Source of the DNA: Pseudodonghicola flavimaris | GTDB taxonomy: Bacteria > Pseudomonadota > Alphaproteobacteria > Rhodobacterales > Rhodobacteraceae | Assembly: GCF_030164425.1 (NCBI RefSeq) | Contig: NZ_JASNJD010000025.1 | Coordinates: 21,292-85,291 of the forward strand | Direction: 5' to 3' | DNA length: 64,000 bases | Part shown: positions 24,959 to 33,029 of the stretch, in pieces | Layout of the letters: each line of letters opens with the position of its first letter | Numbering within the stretch: position 1 is the stretch's first letter | Position numbers and translations under genes: made by a program | The notes under the pieces: model-generated | What the model was told of the DNA's origin: nothing | Databases searched by the model: none | What the model saw: only the letters and a program-made list of their open reading frames with translations

Positions 24959-26745
24959 CACGCGGCCTCCCGCTCGGAAATGCGCTCGACCGGGAAGCGG
25001 TCGAGCAGTCTGCCGATGATCTCCGGCCCCGATCCGCCGACCGGCACGAAGAAGCGCAGTTTCCAGGAGATGATCTCGCTGAAGAGACCATAGGTTCGCA
25101 GCCGATCGCGCATGGTATCGGTGAAGCCGGTCAGTTCGATCCGGTTCGCGCCCATGACGCGGGGCCGGCGCAGTTGCAGCCCTTCGGCGAGATCGAAGAT
25201 CGTCCGGCCCTCGATCAGCGCGGCATAGGCCTCGTCCGGCGTGATGCTGGTCGCGACGCCGCTGGTGGCGGCATTGGCCGCCCATGCGGGCGAGACCCGG
25301 CGACCGATGATGCGCTCGCCCTCGTCGGTCTGGAGCCGATAGACGCGGGAGGAGTCCTGCGGCAGGCGTTTCCAGATCGGCAGCAGGAGCCCGGTCACCA
25401 TATGCAGGATGCTGTCGGTGAACTCCGGCACCTCGGCCAGTTCGGCGGTCCACGTCGATGCGAAGCCGGTGCGGTCTATCTCGACCCAGTGGGTCTCGCC
25501 CATCGCCCGCACGGGCATGTTCATCGCTTCCATCGGCCGGATCAGCCGGACGCGGCGCTCGATCTCGCCATCGTCCAGCATGACGCTGGTGGTCGGGACC
25601 TGCACCGCCGCCCGGCCTGACCGCTCGTTGACGAGCAGCTTCGCCCGCGGATCGTCGAGTTCCGCCAGCGCCGCATCCAGCGAGACCGGCTGGTTGCGCT
25701 TGCGTTCGGTCAGGGTCAGGAGCCGCGTTTCAGCACCGGTGCCGGGATGGGTGTGGATCACCTGCCGGTCGGTGACGATGAAGCTCTCTGCGCGCAGCGT
25801 CTCCAGCCCCATGTCATAGGTGCCTGAGGCAATCGCCCCGTCGATCCGGGCCTCCAGAAGCTGTTCGAAAGCAGAGAACAGGATGCCCTGCAACTCGATG
25901 GTCAGAGCCAGCAGGCGATTGAGGAAGGTCGTGATCGGCGGCAGGTCGTCCTTGATGCCGTTCAGGTCCATCAGCGTCAGACCGGTGGCGGTTTCGAAGC
26001 GTTCAAGCGAGCAGCCCTCGACCTTGCCGCGCACGATCAGCAGATAGAGCTGGCGCAACGCATCGCGGGCATAGGCGGATTCCAGATTGTCCTCGGGCCG
26101 GAACAGGCCCTGTCCACCGGTCTGGCGTTGGCCACGGGTGATCGCGCCGAGGGTGTCGAGACGACGCGCGATCGTGCTGAGGAACCGCTTCTCGGCCTTC
26201 ACATCCGTGGCGATGGGTCGGAACAGCGGCGGTTGCGCCTGATTGGTGCGGTTGGTGCGCCCGAGCCCCTGAATGGCGGCATCGGCCTTCCAGCCCGGCT
26301 CCAGCAGGTAGTGCACCCGCAGCCGCTGGTTCCGCGCCAAAAGGTCCGCATGATAGCTGCGCCCGGTGCCCCCCGCATCCGAGAAGACCAGAATGCGCTT
26401 CTGGTCATCCATGAAGGCCGAAGTCTCGGCAAGGTTGGCGGAGGGCGCACGGCTCTCTACGACCAGGCGGGCCGATGCGCCATCGCCCTTGCGCACGATG
26501 CGCCGGGACCGCCCCGTAACCTCCGCCACCAGATCGGTGCCGAAGCGCTGGACGATCTGGTCGAGCGCCCCCGGAACCGGCGGCAACGAGCCGAGCTGCT
26601 CCAGCATCTCATCGCGCCGCGCCACGGCTTCGCGGCTCTCGACCGGTTGACCATCGCGGAACACGGGCCGCGAGGAGAGATTGCCTTCGCTGTCGGTGAA
26701 GGGTTCGTAGAGCTGCACCGGGAAGGAATGCTGCAAATACGAGCC
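24958..26745 (-). pseudogene. C-terminal half of a methylase/strawberry-notch helicase gene, cut off by the RIT element
   Basis: The host-derived part of the frame starts within SYLQHSFPVQLYEPFTDSEG. It contains the second helicase lobe of the SNO family, including FSDAGGTGRSYHADLLARNQ and the arginine-finger motif VI QGLGRTNRTNQ, then the family's long C-terminal region to the stop at 24958. The N-terminal half is at 33,030-35,584, on the other side of the RIT element. The frame runs on into the left terminal repeat and finds an ATG at 26838, so a hybrid 626-residue polypeptide with 31 element-derived residues could be made. There are no internal stops, so the insertion is probably recent. 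Without lobe 1 it cannot hydrolyse ATP. Confidence 0.88.
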
Positions 26746-26902
26746 GACATAATATGCCGCGTCAGCATTATGCTGAGTTCGGGGCTTCAAGCTGTTGTTC
26801 TGGTGATTCATTTTCAGGTTTCCGCTTTGGATAATCATGATGCCTCTGCTCTCAACCGCAGAAGGACATCCCCCATGAACTCCCCCTCGAACTCTCCGCT
26901 CG
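26746..26902 (+). repeat. Left terminal inverted repeat of the RIT element
   Basis: This 157-bp sequence begins GACATAATATGCCGCGTCAG and is repeated in inverse order at 32873-33029. The two differ at CC versus TT, near 26871-26872. The repeat contains an ATG at 26875 that corresponds exactly to the start codon of ritA in the right copy, so each end carries the same translation-start region. Confidence 0.92.
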
Positions 26903-26991
26903 GCTGCCATGCAGACCTTCTTACGCCAGTCTCTTCCGCGCTTTATGCTGGGCGGGACGGAAGAGACTGGGTGGAAATCGCGGGTGGCTGA
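26875..26991 (+). CDS. Leader peptide started in the left terminal repeat, coupled to the primase-helicase
   Basis: The ATG at 26875 is the left-end copy of the ritA start codon, and its first residues (MNSPSNSPL) are the same as those of RitA. After leaving the repeat the frame runs 38 codons to a TGA at 26989-26991. The probable GTG start of the primase-helicase (26984) overlaps this end as GTGGCTGA. Such short overlaps are typical of translational coupling. The peptide itself probably has no function beyond this. Confidence 0.55.
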   Translation: MNSPSNSPLGCHADLLTPVSSALYAGRDGRDWVEIAGG

Positions 26992-29425
26992 AAAGAGCGA
27001 CATAGAGGCGGACTTGGCGCGGGTTCGAGCGCGTCTGGCAGATCTGGATGCCGAGCAGCGTGAGCTTCAGCGCAAGATGGTGGCACTCGAGGCTCACCTC
27101 GCTGCAGAGCATGCGCTGGCAGTGAAACAGCCTTCCTTCGACAACGCCCCCGTCACGAATGCCTCGCCGTCGCACGAAAAGGTTGATCTGTTCCGCCGCC
27201 TGTTCGCCGGTCGGCCTGACGTATTCCCGGTGCGATGGGAAAACAGGAAGACCGGTCGCTCAGGATATTCGCCTGCTTGTGCCAACGAATGGGTGAAGGG
27301 CATCTGCGGCAAGCCGAAGGTCAAATGTGGCGAATGCCCCCATCAGAAGTTCATCCCGCCGGACGAAAGCATCATGGAAAAACACCTGCGCGGTGATGAT
27401 GGCCGAAGCGGAGATTTTGTCGCCGGCGTCTATCCGCTGCTGCCCGGTGATACATGCTGGTTCCTGGCGGCGGATTTTGACAAGGCATCCTGGACGGATG
27501 ACGCGAATGCCTTGCTCGAAACCTGCCGGGTGAAGGGAGTTCCCGCAGCGCTGGAACGATCGAGGTCGGGGAACGGAGGTCATGTCTGGATCTTCTTCTC
27601 CGAACCGGTCGCCGCCCGTCTGGCGCGCCAGCTCGGGTCGGTCCTGATCACGGAAACGATGGAAAGGCGGCCGGAAATCGGCTTTGCTTCCTATGACCGG
27701 CTGTTTCCAAACCAGGATATCATGCCGCTCGGCGGCTTCGGGAATCTGATCGCACTGCCGCTCCAGAACACTGCGCGCAAGACGGGCAACAGCGTCTTTG
27801 TAGACACGGACATGCGGCCTTTTGCCGATCAGTGGGCTTATTTGTCCTCCCTGCCGAGAATGTCGGCGGCGGCGGTGACCGACCTTGTCGAAGCGGCAGA
27901 GCTTTCCGGGCGGGTGTTGGGCGTCCGCATGCCGGTGGATGACGAACAGGCGGACGAACCCTGGAAAATGCCCCCCTCGCGCCGCAGCACGCCGCGCCGC
28001 CTCGATGTTCCCGTTCCACCGACCATCAAGGTGACGGTCGCAGACCAGATCTATATCGACCGTTCGGAGCTGCCTTCGGCCATGATTGCCCAACTGGTGC
28101 GGTTGGCCGCGTTCCAGAACCCTGAATTCTATCGTGCGCAGGCGATGCGGTTGCCGACATTCGGCAAGCCGCGAATTGTGTCCTGTGCCGAACTGCATCC
28201 CCGACACGTCGCCCTGCCGCGCGGCAGCTTCGACGAAGCGATCGGGTTCCTGTCCGATCACGGTGCGACAGCCGATCTGGACGATTTGCGCGAAGACGGA
28301 ACCCGCTTGCCGGGGACGGTTCACTTCCGTGGCGAACTTCGCCAGCAGCAATCGCGAGCGCTTGACGAATTGGCCGAACACGATACCGGCGTGCTTGCCG
28401 CCACGACTGCATTCGGCAAGACGGTCGTGGCCTCGGCGCTGATCGCACATCGTGCCCGCAATACGCTAGTTCTGGTCCACCGTCGCGAACTCCTCAGCCA
28501 ATGGGTCGAGCGCCTTCGGTCCTTTCTGCAGATCGACCCGAAGCAGATCGGCACCATCGGCGCCGGAAAGCGCAAACCCACCGGTGTGGTCGACGTGGCG
28601 CTGATCCAGAGCCTGGTTCGCAAAGGCGAAGTTGACGACGTCGTAGCCGATTACGGTCACCTCGTTGTCGATGAATGCCATCACCTGTCCGCTGCAAGCT
28701 TTGAGCTTGTGGCCCGCAGATCGAAGGCGCGCTATGTCACGGGATTGTCGGCAACGGTCGCTCGAAAAGACGGGCATCACCCGATTATCTTCATGCAATG
28801 CGGTCCGGTGCGCCATCAAGTGAGCGCCAAATCACAGGCCGCCGAAAGCGGCATTCACCATCGGGCGCGGGAACGTCACACGAGATTCCGGCTGCCAGAG
28901 GCCCTCGCCATGGCCGAGCGCCCGTCAATGCCCGCGATCTATGCCGCTCTGGCGGAGGACGAGGCCCGAAACGATCTGATCTTCGACGACGTGCTGAAGT
29001 CACTGGAGGCCAAACGCTCGCCGATCGTGTTGACCGAGCGGAAGGATCACCTCGAGCATCTTCATCAGCGGTTCTCCCGATTTGCGAAGAACATCGTCGT
29101 GCTCCGTGGCGGCATGTCTGCAAAGGATCGGAAGGCCGCGCATGCGGCGCTGAATGTCGATGACGACGAGGAACGGCTGATCCTCGCGACAGGACGCTAT
29201 ATCGGCGAAGGCTTCGATGACGCCCGGCTCGACACCCTGTTCCTGACGATGCCGATCGCCTGGAAAGGCACGCTGGCGCAATATGTCGGCAGGTTGCATC
29301 GGCGGCATGACGAAAAGAAAGACGTGCTGGTGGTCGACTATGTCGACAGTTCGGTGCCCGTCCTGTCCAGAATGGCCGCCAAGCGACGAACGGGCTATCG
29401 GGCCCTTGGCTATGTGATGGAATAG
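26984..29425 (+). CDS. TOTE-type archaeo-eukaryotic primase fused to superfamily II helicase
   Basis: The product is 813 residues from GTG 26984; a frame to 26909 is longer but less likely, as residues before AEKSDIEADL are repeat-proximal. Order: a coiled coil (about 3-48); a Cys cluster (Cys 99, 108, 115 and 118) that may bind zinc; an AEP primase domain with the metal motif AADFDK (Asp 164, 166) and SGNGGH (about 195-200); then a helicase with Walker A TTAFGKTVV (about 475), DECHHL (about 563), GLSATVARKD, and motif VI QYVGRLHR (about 765). This composition matches the primase-helicase of TOTE-type conflict systems. It may make primers or act on foreign DNA or RNA. It reads inward from the left terminal repeat. 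Confidence 0.88.
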   Translation: MAEKSDIEADLARVRARLADLDAEQRELQRKMVALEAHLAAEHALAVKQPSFDNAPVTNASPSHEKVDLFRRLFAGRPDVFPVRWENRKTGRSGYSPACANEWVKGICGKPKVKCGECPHQKFIPPDESIMEKHLRGDDGRSGDFVAGVYPLLPGDTCWFLAADFDKASWTDDANALLETCRVKGVPAALERSRSGNGGHVWIFFSEPVAARLARQLGSVLITETMERRPEIGFASYDRLFPNQDIMPLGGFGNLIALPLQNTARKTGNSVFVDTDMRPFADQWAYLSSLPRMSAAAVTDLVEAAELSGRVLGVRMPVDDEQADEPWKMPPSRRSTPRRLDVPVPPTIKVTVADQIYIDRSELPSAMIAQLVRLAAFQNPEFYRAQAMRLPTFGKPRIVSCAELHPRHVALPRGSFDEAIGFLSDHGATADLDDLREDGTRLPGTVHFRGELRQQQSRALDELAEHDTGVLAATTAFGKTVVASALIAHRARNTLVLVHRRELLSQWVERLRSFLQIDPKQIGTIGAGKRKPTGVVDVALIQSLVRKGEVDDVVADYGHLVVDECHHLSAASFELVARRSKARYVTGLSATVARKDGHHPIIFMQCGPVRHQVSAKSQAAESGIHHRARERHTRFRLPEALAMAERPSMPAIYAALAEDEARNDLIFDDVLKSLEAKRSPIVLTERKDHLEHLHQRFSRFAKNIVVLRGGMSAKDRKAAHAALNVDDDEERLILATGRYIGEGFDDARLDTLFLTMPIAWKGTLAQYVGRLHRRHDEKKDVLVVDYVDSSVPVLSRMAAKRRTGYRALGYVME

Positions 29426-29464
29426 CGCCCCGCCGAAAGCGGGACGCCAATTCTGCCCGGTCGG

Positions 29465-30469
29465 TCAGGATCTCTGTGTGGCGACGGCCAAGACCTGCAT
29501 TAGCTTGTCCGAGGGTTCCCGGAACCGACCCGGCTTGATCAGCGGGGCGTGATGGGCATCCAAGAGCGCGAGCTTCTCGGTCGGGTCCGCGCGCAGATAC
29601 ATCTCCGTCGTCTGGATGCTAGCATGGCCGAGCCAGAGCGCGACCTTGCGGATATCGCCGGTGGCCTGAAGCGTGTGCATGGCGCAACTGTGCCGCAGCA
29701 CATGGGGGGTCACGTGCTTGGCGGCAATCGAGGGTGCCGAGCGTTCGGCGGTCGCCACGTGTTGCCTGAGCCTAAAGGCGAACCCGTCCCGCGTCATCCT
29801 GCGGCCGTCGCGGCTCAGGAATAACTCCGGCCCCGCATCGCCTGGGCGGACGGCCAGCCACGTGCGAATGGCGGCCTGGGTCTCTTTCCAGAGCGGCAGG
29901 ATGCGCTCCCGCCGCCCCTTGCCCAGGATCCGCACGCTGGAAAACGACCCTGCGGGAAAGTCGCCCATTCGCACCGCGAGCAGTTCGGACGCCCTCAGCC
30001 CCGCGGCATAGGCCAGATGCAGCATCGCCCGGTCGCGCAAACCGCCCGGCGTGTGGTGGTTCGGCGCGGCAAGCAAGGCGCGGACTTCTTCCTTGGTCAG
30101 GTAGTCGATAAGCTTGGCATCTGTCCGCTTGATCGGCATGGCCCGGATCATCATTGCCTGCTCAAGACATGCCGGGTGGCGATGTTCGACAAAACGGAAG
30201 AACGATTTGATTGCCGCCAGCCGCGCGTTGCGGGACCGGACGGAATTGGCACGCCCTTCCTCGATATGGTCAAGGAACGCCCTGATCATCTGCACATCAA
30301 GGTCTTCGATGGCAAGTTCCGAAGGGGAACGCTTGAGCCGTTCGGCGGCGAACCGCAGGAGAAGGGTGAATGCATGCGCATAGGCCGCGATGGTATGTCG
30401 GCTTGCTCCGCATTCGCCCGGGAGGTGGGTTTGCAGGAAGGCTGAAAGGTCGGGAGCGAGCGGGGTCAT
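29465..30469 (-). CDS. ritC: Tyrosine recombinase, third of the trio (RitC)
   Basis: The 334-residue recombinase has an N-terminal SAM-like core-binding domain (SRHTIAAYAHAFTLLLRFAA). The catalytic residues follow: Arg in AYAAGLRASELLAV, Lys in LGKGRRERILPL, His-x-x-Arg in PHVLRHSCAMH, His in WLGHASIQTTEM and the nucleophile in MYLRAD. The start at 30469 overlaps the ritB stop by ATGA, as usual in RIT elements. It ends 39 bases from the end of the convergent cargo gene. Confidence 0.92.
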   Translation of the reverse strand: MTPLAPDLSAFLQTHLPGECGASRHTIAAYAHAFTLLLRFAAERLKRSPSELAIEDLDVQMIRAFLDHIEEGRANSVRSRNARLAAIKSFFRFVEHRHPACLEQAMMIRAMPIKRTDAKLIDYLTKEEVRALLAAPNHHTPGGLRDRAMLHLAYAAGLRASELLAVRMGDFPAGSFSSVRILGKGRRERILPLWKETQAAIRTWLAVRPGDAGPELFLSRDGRRMTRDGFAFRLRQHVATAERSAPSIAAKHVTPHVLRHSCAMHTLQATGDIRKVALWLGHASIQTTEMYLRADPTEKLALLDAHHAPLIKPGRFREPSDKLMQVLAVATQRS

Positions 30470-31395
30470 GCGGCACCTCCGATCCAGGTCTCTTCGGCGG
30501 TCGACGCGATCATCTGCAGCAGGACCGGCGTGGCCTCGAGGTACCAATAGGTGTTGGCGATATCGACATGGCCGAGATAGGTGCTCAGGGCCTTCATGTG
30601 CCGCAAGACAGCCTGCGGGTCATTCCCGCAAGCTTCCAGAGATCGCACCGCGAATGTATGGCGCAGATCGTGCACCCGGGGGCCGGGACCTGTCGGGTTG
30701 CGATAGCCGAGCTTCCGCACGATCCGAACAAAGACCACGTAAACCCTGGTCGCCGTTGGAGCGCGGCCATGACCCAGAACGAAAAGATCGTCGCCAGCAT
30801 TGCGCACGATACAGCGGGCTTCGAGATACCGTTCCAGCGCGGCGCGGGTCGAGGCATGTATGGGCACGAGACGGCTCTTGCCGAACTTTCCCTTCCGGAT
30901 CATGAGACCATCTTCCGTCAGGTCGTCGCGCCGGAGGGACAAAGCCTCCGAAATCCGCAAGCCTGTCGAGGCAAGCAGCCCGAACAGGTTGTGGTAGGTC
31001 AGAGGGCTGATCGGCGTCAGGCCGGGCACCAGCAGCGCCTCCTGCATGATCCGACTGATCTGGTCCTGCGTCAGAATATGCGGAGCAGGTCGCCGGCGTC
31101 GTGAACGGCCCAGCAGACCCATAGTCGGAATCTCGTGCTGCGCATCTTCCGCATGCAGGAACACCGCCAGCGCGCGAGCGCGATCAAACCGGGCCCGCGC
31201 GGCATCCGGCGTCGATGCGCCACCGGCCCACTCCAGTATCAACGCCGCCGTCACGTGCGTGATGGACCGTTCCGCGGCAAAATCCGCGAAGGCGCGCAAG
31301 GATGTCTCCTGCGCGGCAAACTTCATTCCAAGGGCACGATTCAGTTGGACGAAGCGGTCGACATGGTGATGCATCATGATGCGCACCCCGGCCAT
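30466..31395 (-). CDS. ritB: Tyrosine recombinase, second of the trio (RitB)
   Basis: The 309-residue recombinase shows the catalytic signatures STGLRISEALSLR, GKFGKSRLVPI, HDLRHTFAVRSL and YLGHVDIANTYWYLEA. Its start lies within ritA (22-base overlap) and its end overlaps ritC by ATGA, so the three are made from one message. In tyrosine-recombinase transposons such as Tn554 and in RIT elements, more than one recombinase acts at the two ends. Specific roles for each are unknown. Confidence 0.92.
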   Translation of the reverse strand: MAGVRIMMHHHVDRFVQLNRALGMKFAAQETSLRAFADFAAERSITHVTAALILEWAGGASTPDAARARFDRARALAVFLHAEDAQHEIPTMGLLGRSRRRRPAPHILTQDQISRIMQEALLVPGLTPISPLTYHNLFGLLASTGLRISEALSLRRDDLTEDGLMIRKGKFGKSRLVPIHASTRAALERYLEARCIVRNAGDDLFVLGHGRAPTATRVYVVFVRIVRKLGYRNPTGPGPRVHDLRHTFAVRSLEACGNDPQAVLRHMKALSTYLGHVDIANTYWYLEATPVLLQMIASTAEETWIGGAA

Positions 31396-32900
31396 GGCTG
31401 AGCCACGCCGGCCAGCATCTCGACATCAACCTTGGCGTAGATCGCGGTGGTATCGCGCGAGGTGTGGCGGAGGGCGACACCGATCTGGTCAAGATCCGCA
31501 CCACCGCGCAACCAGGCCGACGCCAACGAATGGCGAAAGACATGTGAGCCGGTCGGCAAGCCAGTAAAACCGCTCCGGTTCAGGACACGGGAAACGATCC
31601 CGGCGATCTCGGCAGCGGATCGCAGCGGAGTGAACGGTGCCTGGGTTCGGAGAAAAATCCTGTCCGTGGCGACCACCGGACGCACATCCTCGATATAGGC
31701 CAGCAGCGCATCGCCTGCATCCTGCGGCAGGGGCATCATCTCTCCGCGTCTACCCTTGCCGTGCAATCGCAAGCGGCTCGCGCGCCAGTCGATATCGGAC
31801 AGCCGCAGTTGCCAGATGTCTCCCGCGCGCAGGGCCAACCGGGCGAGGAGGAGGAGAATGGCACGGTCCCGTATCTCGACGGGCGTATCGGTGCGACAGG
31901 AGGCAATGATCTCTTCGATCTTCGCGGTGGGTATGGTGCGCGGGACGGTCGAAAGCCTGCGCCGAACAGCGGGTGGCACCGCATGGAGAAGCGACGGGGA
32001 GCATTGACCTTGAACGATGGTGAATCGCAGGAAGGAGCGCAGCACGGTGACCGTCATGCGCACAGATGATCGGGAACGCTCTTCGCCCTGATCCAGAACG
32101 ATAGACCGGATTGCCGCCGCGTTGTAATCCTTCGGGGTTGCGCCCAGGCGTTCCAGCCAGCGGCCGGCTTCGTTCAAATAACGCCGTAGAGTCTCTGACG
32201 TCACCCCACGTTCGCGGCGCAGCCATTCCGAGAACTCGGTCAGGCGCGGATCGTAGGCGGTAATGCAGTCACGCGCTTCTGCGGGGATCAGACGCTCTTC
32301 CCGCAGGAACCGGACAAAAGCACGAGCGCCACGACGACGACCCCAGGTGCCGGAACCCTCGACCCGTTTACCGCGCTTGGTCTTGATCCCGCAACGGCAA
32401 TCATGATGCGCGAATTGGACAATGATGGCCTCGTCGATTCCACGAACCGAAACACGCATCTGCCGCGCCCATTCCGCGAAATGGCGCGCCTGACTCAGTC
32501 GCATCGAATGCGTCACCTTGCTGTAACCGGCGGCGCTGAGCTTCCCGGCATAGGCCTCCAGATATTGCCCGAGCCGCGCGACATCATCGGCAATCATGAC
32601 CAAACCGGTGGCTTCGAGATAGCTCAGGAACCTGCGCGTATCGGTGGCGTAGACAGGTTTGCGCAGTTGCGCAGGGCTGTAGCGGCCGCAGCGGCAGCGA
32701 TGGCGCAAGAACTTGTCCACCGCTGATGCATCGAAATCTCTGATCGGGATCTTCCGGGCGCGTGCCCACTTCAGGAAATGCCGGGCGGCGCTCAGCGCGC
32801 CTGCCGAAAGCCGTGGATTGTCCGCGAAATAGGCGCGGACCAGAGCGAGTTCGTCGGCGCCGGCCCGGTCGGCGAGCGGAGAGTTCGAGGGGGAGTTCAT
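31374..32900 (-). CDS. ritA: Tyrosine recombinase, first of the trio (RitA), with duplicated N-terminal Cys/His module
   Basis: The 508-residue protein is long for a recombinase because its N-terminal half contains two related core-binding modules, each ending in a Cys/His motif (RHRCRCGRYS and HHDCRCGIKT), perhaps zinc-binding. The catalytic half has Arg in LALRAGDIWQLRL, Lys in HGKGRRGEMMPL, HVFRHSLASAW, LRHTSRDTTAIYAKVD. The ATG at 32900 lies inside the right terminal repeat, so its first ten codons are repeat sequence. The promoter must therefore be in the repeat, which also means that an equal promoter faces inward from the left end. Confidence 0.92.
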   Translation of the reverse strand: MNSPSNSPLADRAGADELALVRAYFADNPRLSAGALSAARHFLKWARARKIPIRDFDASAVDKFLRHRCRCGRYSPAQLRKPVYATDTRRFLSYLEATGLVMIADDVARLGQYLEAYAGKLSAAGYSKVTHSMRLSQARHFAEWARQMRVSVRGIDEAIIVQFAHHDCRCGIKTKRGKRVEGSGTWGRRRGARAFVRFLREERLIPAEARDCITAYDPRLTEFSEWLRRERGVTSETLRRYLNEAGRWLERLGATPKDYNAAAIRSIVLDQGEERSRSSVRMTVTVLRSFLRFTIVQGQCSPSLLHAVPPAVRRRLSTVPRTIPTAKIEEIIASCRTDTPVEIRDRAILLLLARLALRAGDIWQLRLSDIDWRASRLRLHGKGRRGEMMPLPQDAGDALLAYIEDVRPVVATDRIFLRTQAPFTPLRSAAEIAGIVSRVLNRSGFTGLPTGSHVFRHSLASAWLRGGADLDQIGVALRHTSRDTTAIYAKVDVEMLAGVAQPWPGCAS

Positions 32901-33029
32901 GGAAGATGTCCTTCTGCGGTTGAGAGCAGAGGCATCATGATTATCCAAAGCGGAAACCTGAAAATGAATCACCAGAACAACAGCTTGAAGCCCCGAACTC
33001 AGCATAATGCTGACGCGGCATATTATGTC
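32873..33029 (-). repeat. Right terminal inverted repeat of the RIT element
   Basis: This is the inverse copy of 26746-26902. It carries the ritA start codon at 32900 and, read the other way, closes the N-terminal half of the interrupted helicase gene with a stop at 33023-33025. The near-identity of both repeats over 157 bp is unusually high for terminal repeats of a tyrosine-recombinase element and suggests recent exchange between the ends. Confidence 0.92.

Larger units (their letters stand above)
26746..33029. mobile_element. RIT (recombinase-in-trio) element carrying a TOTE-type primase-helicase
   Basis: This 6,284-bp element is bounded by 157-bp inverted repeats that I see to differ at two positions. 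It contains three overlapping tyrosine-recombinase genes in the order ritA, ritB, ritC on the minus strand, reading inward from the right repeat. A convergent cargo gene reads inward from the left repeat, and 39 bases separate the two stops. It interrupts a strawberry-notch-type gene between its helicase lobes. Trios of tyrosine recombinases flanked by inverted repeats define RIT elements; the cargo roughly doubles the size of the simple forms I know of. Confidence 0.9.

Noticed and set aside
27260..28450. Long minus-strand frame opposite the primase-helicase
   Set aside because: Antisense shadow; the plus-strand frame carries the primase and helicase motifs.
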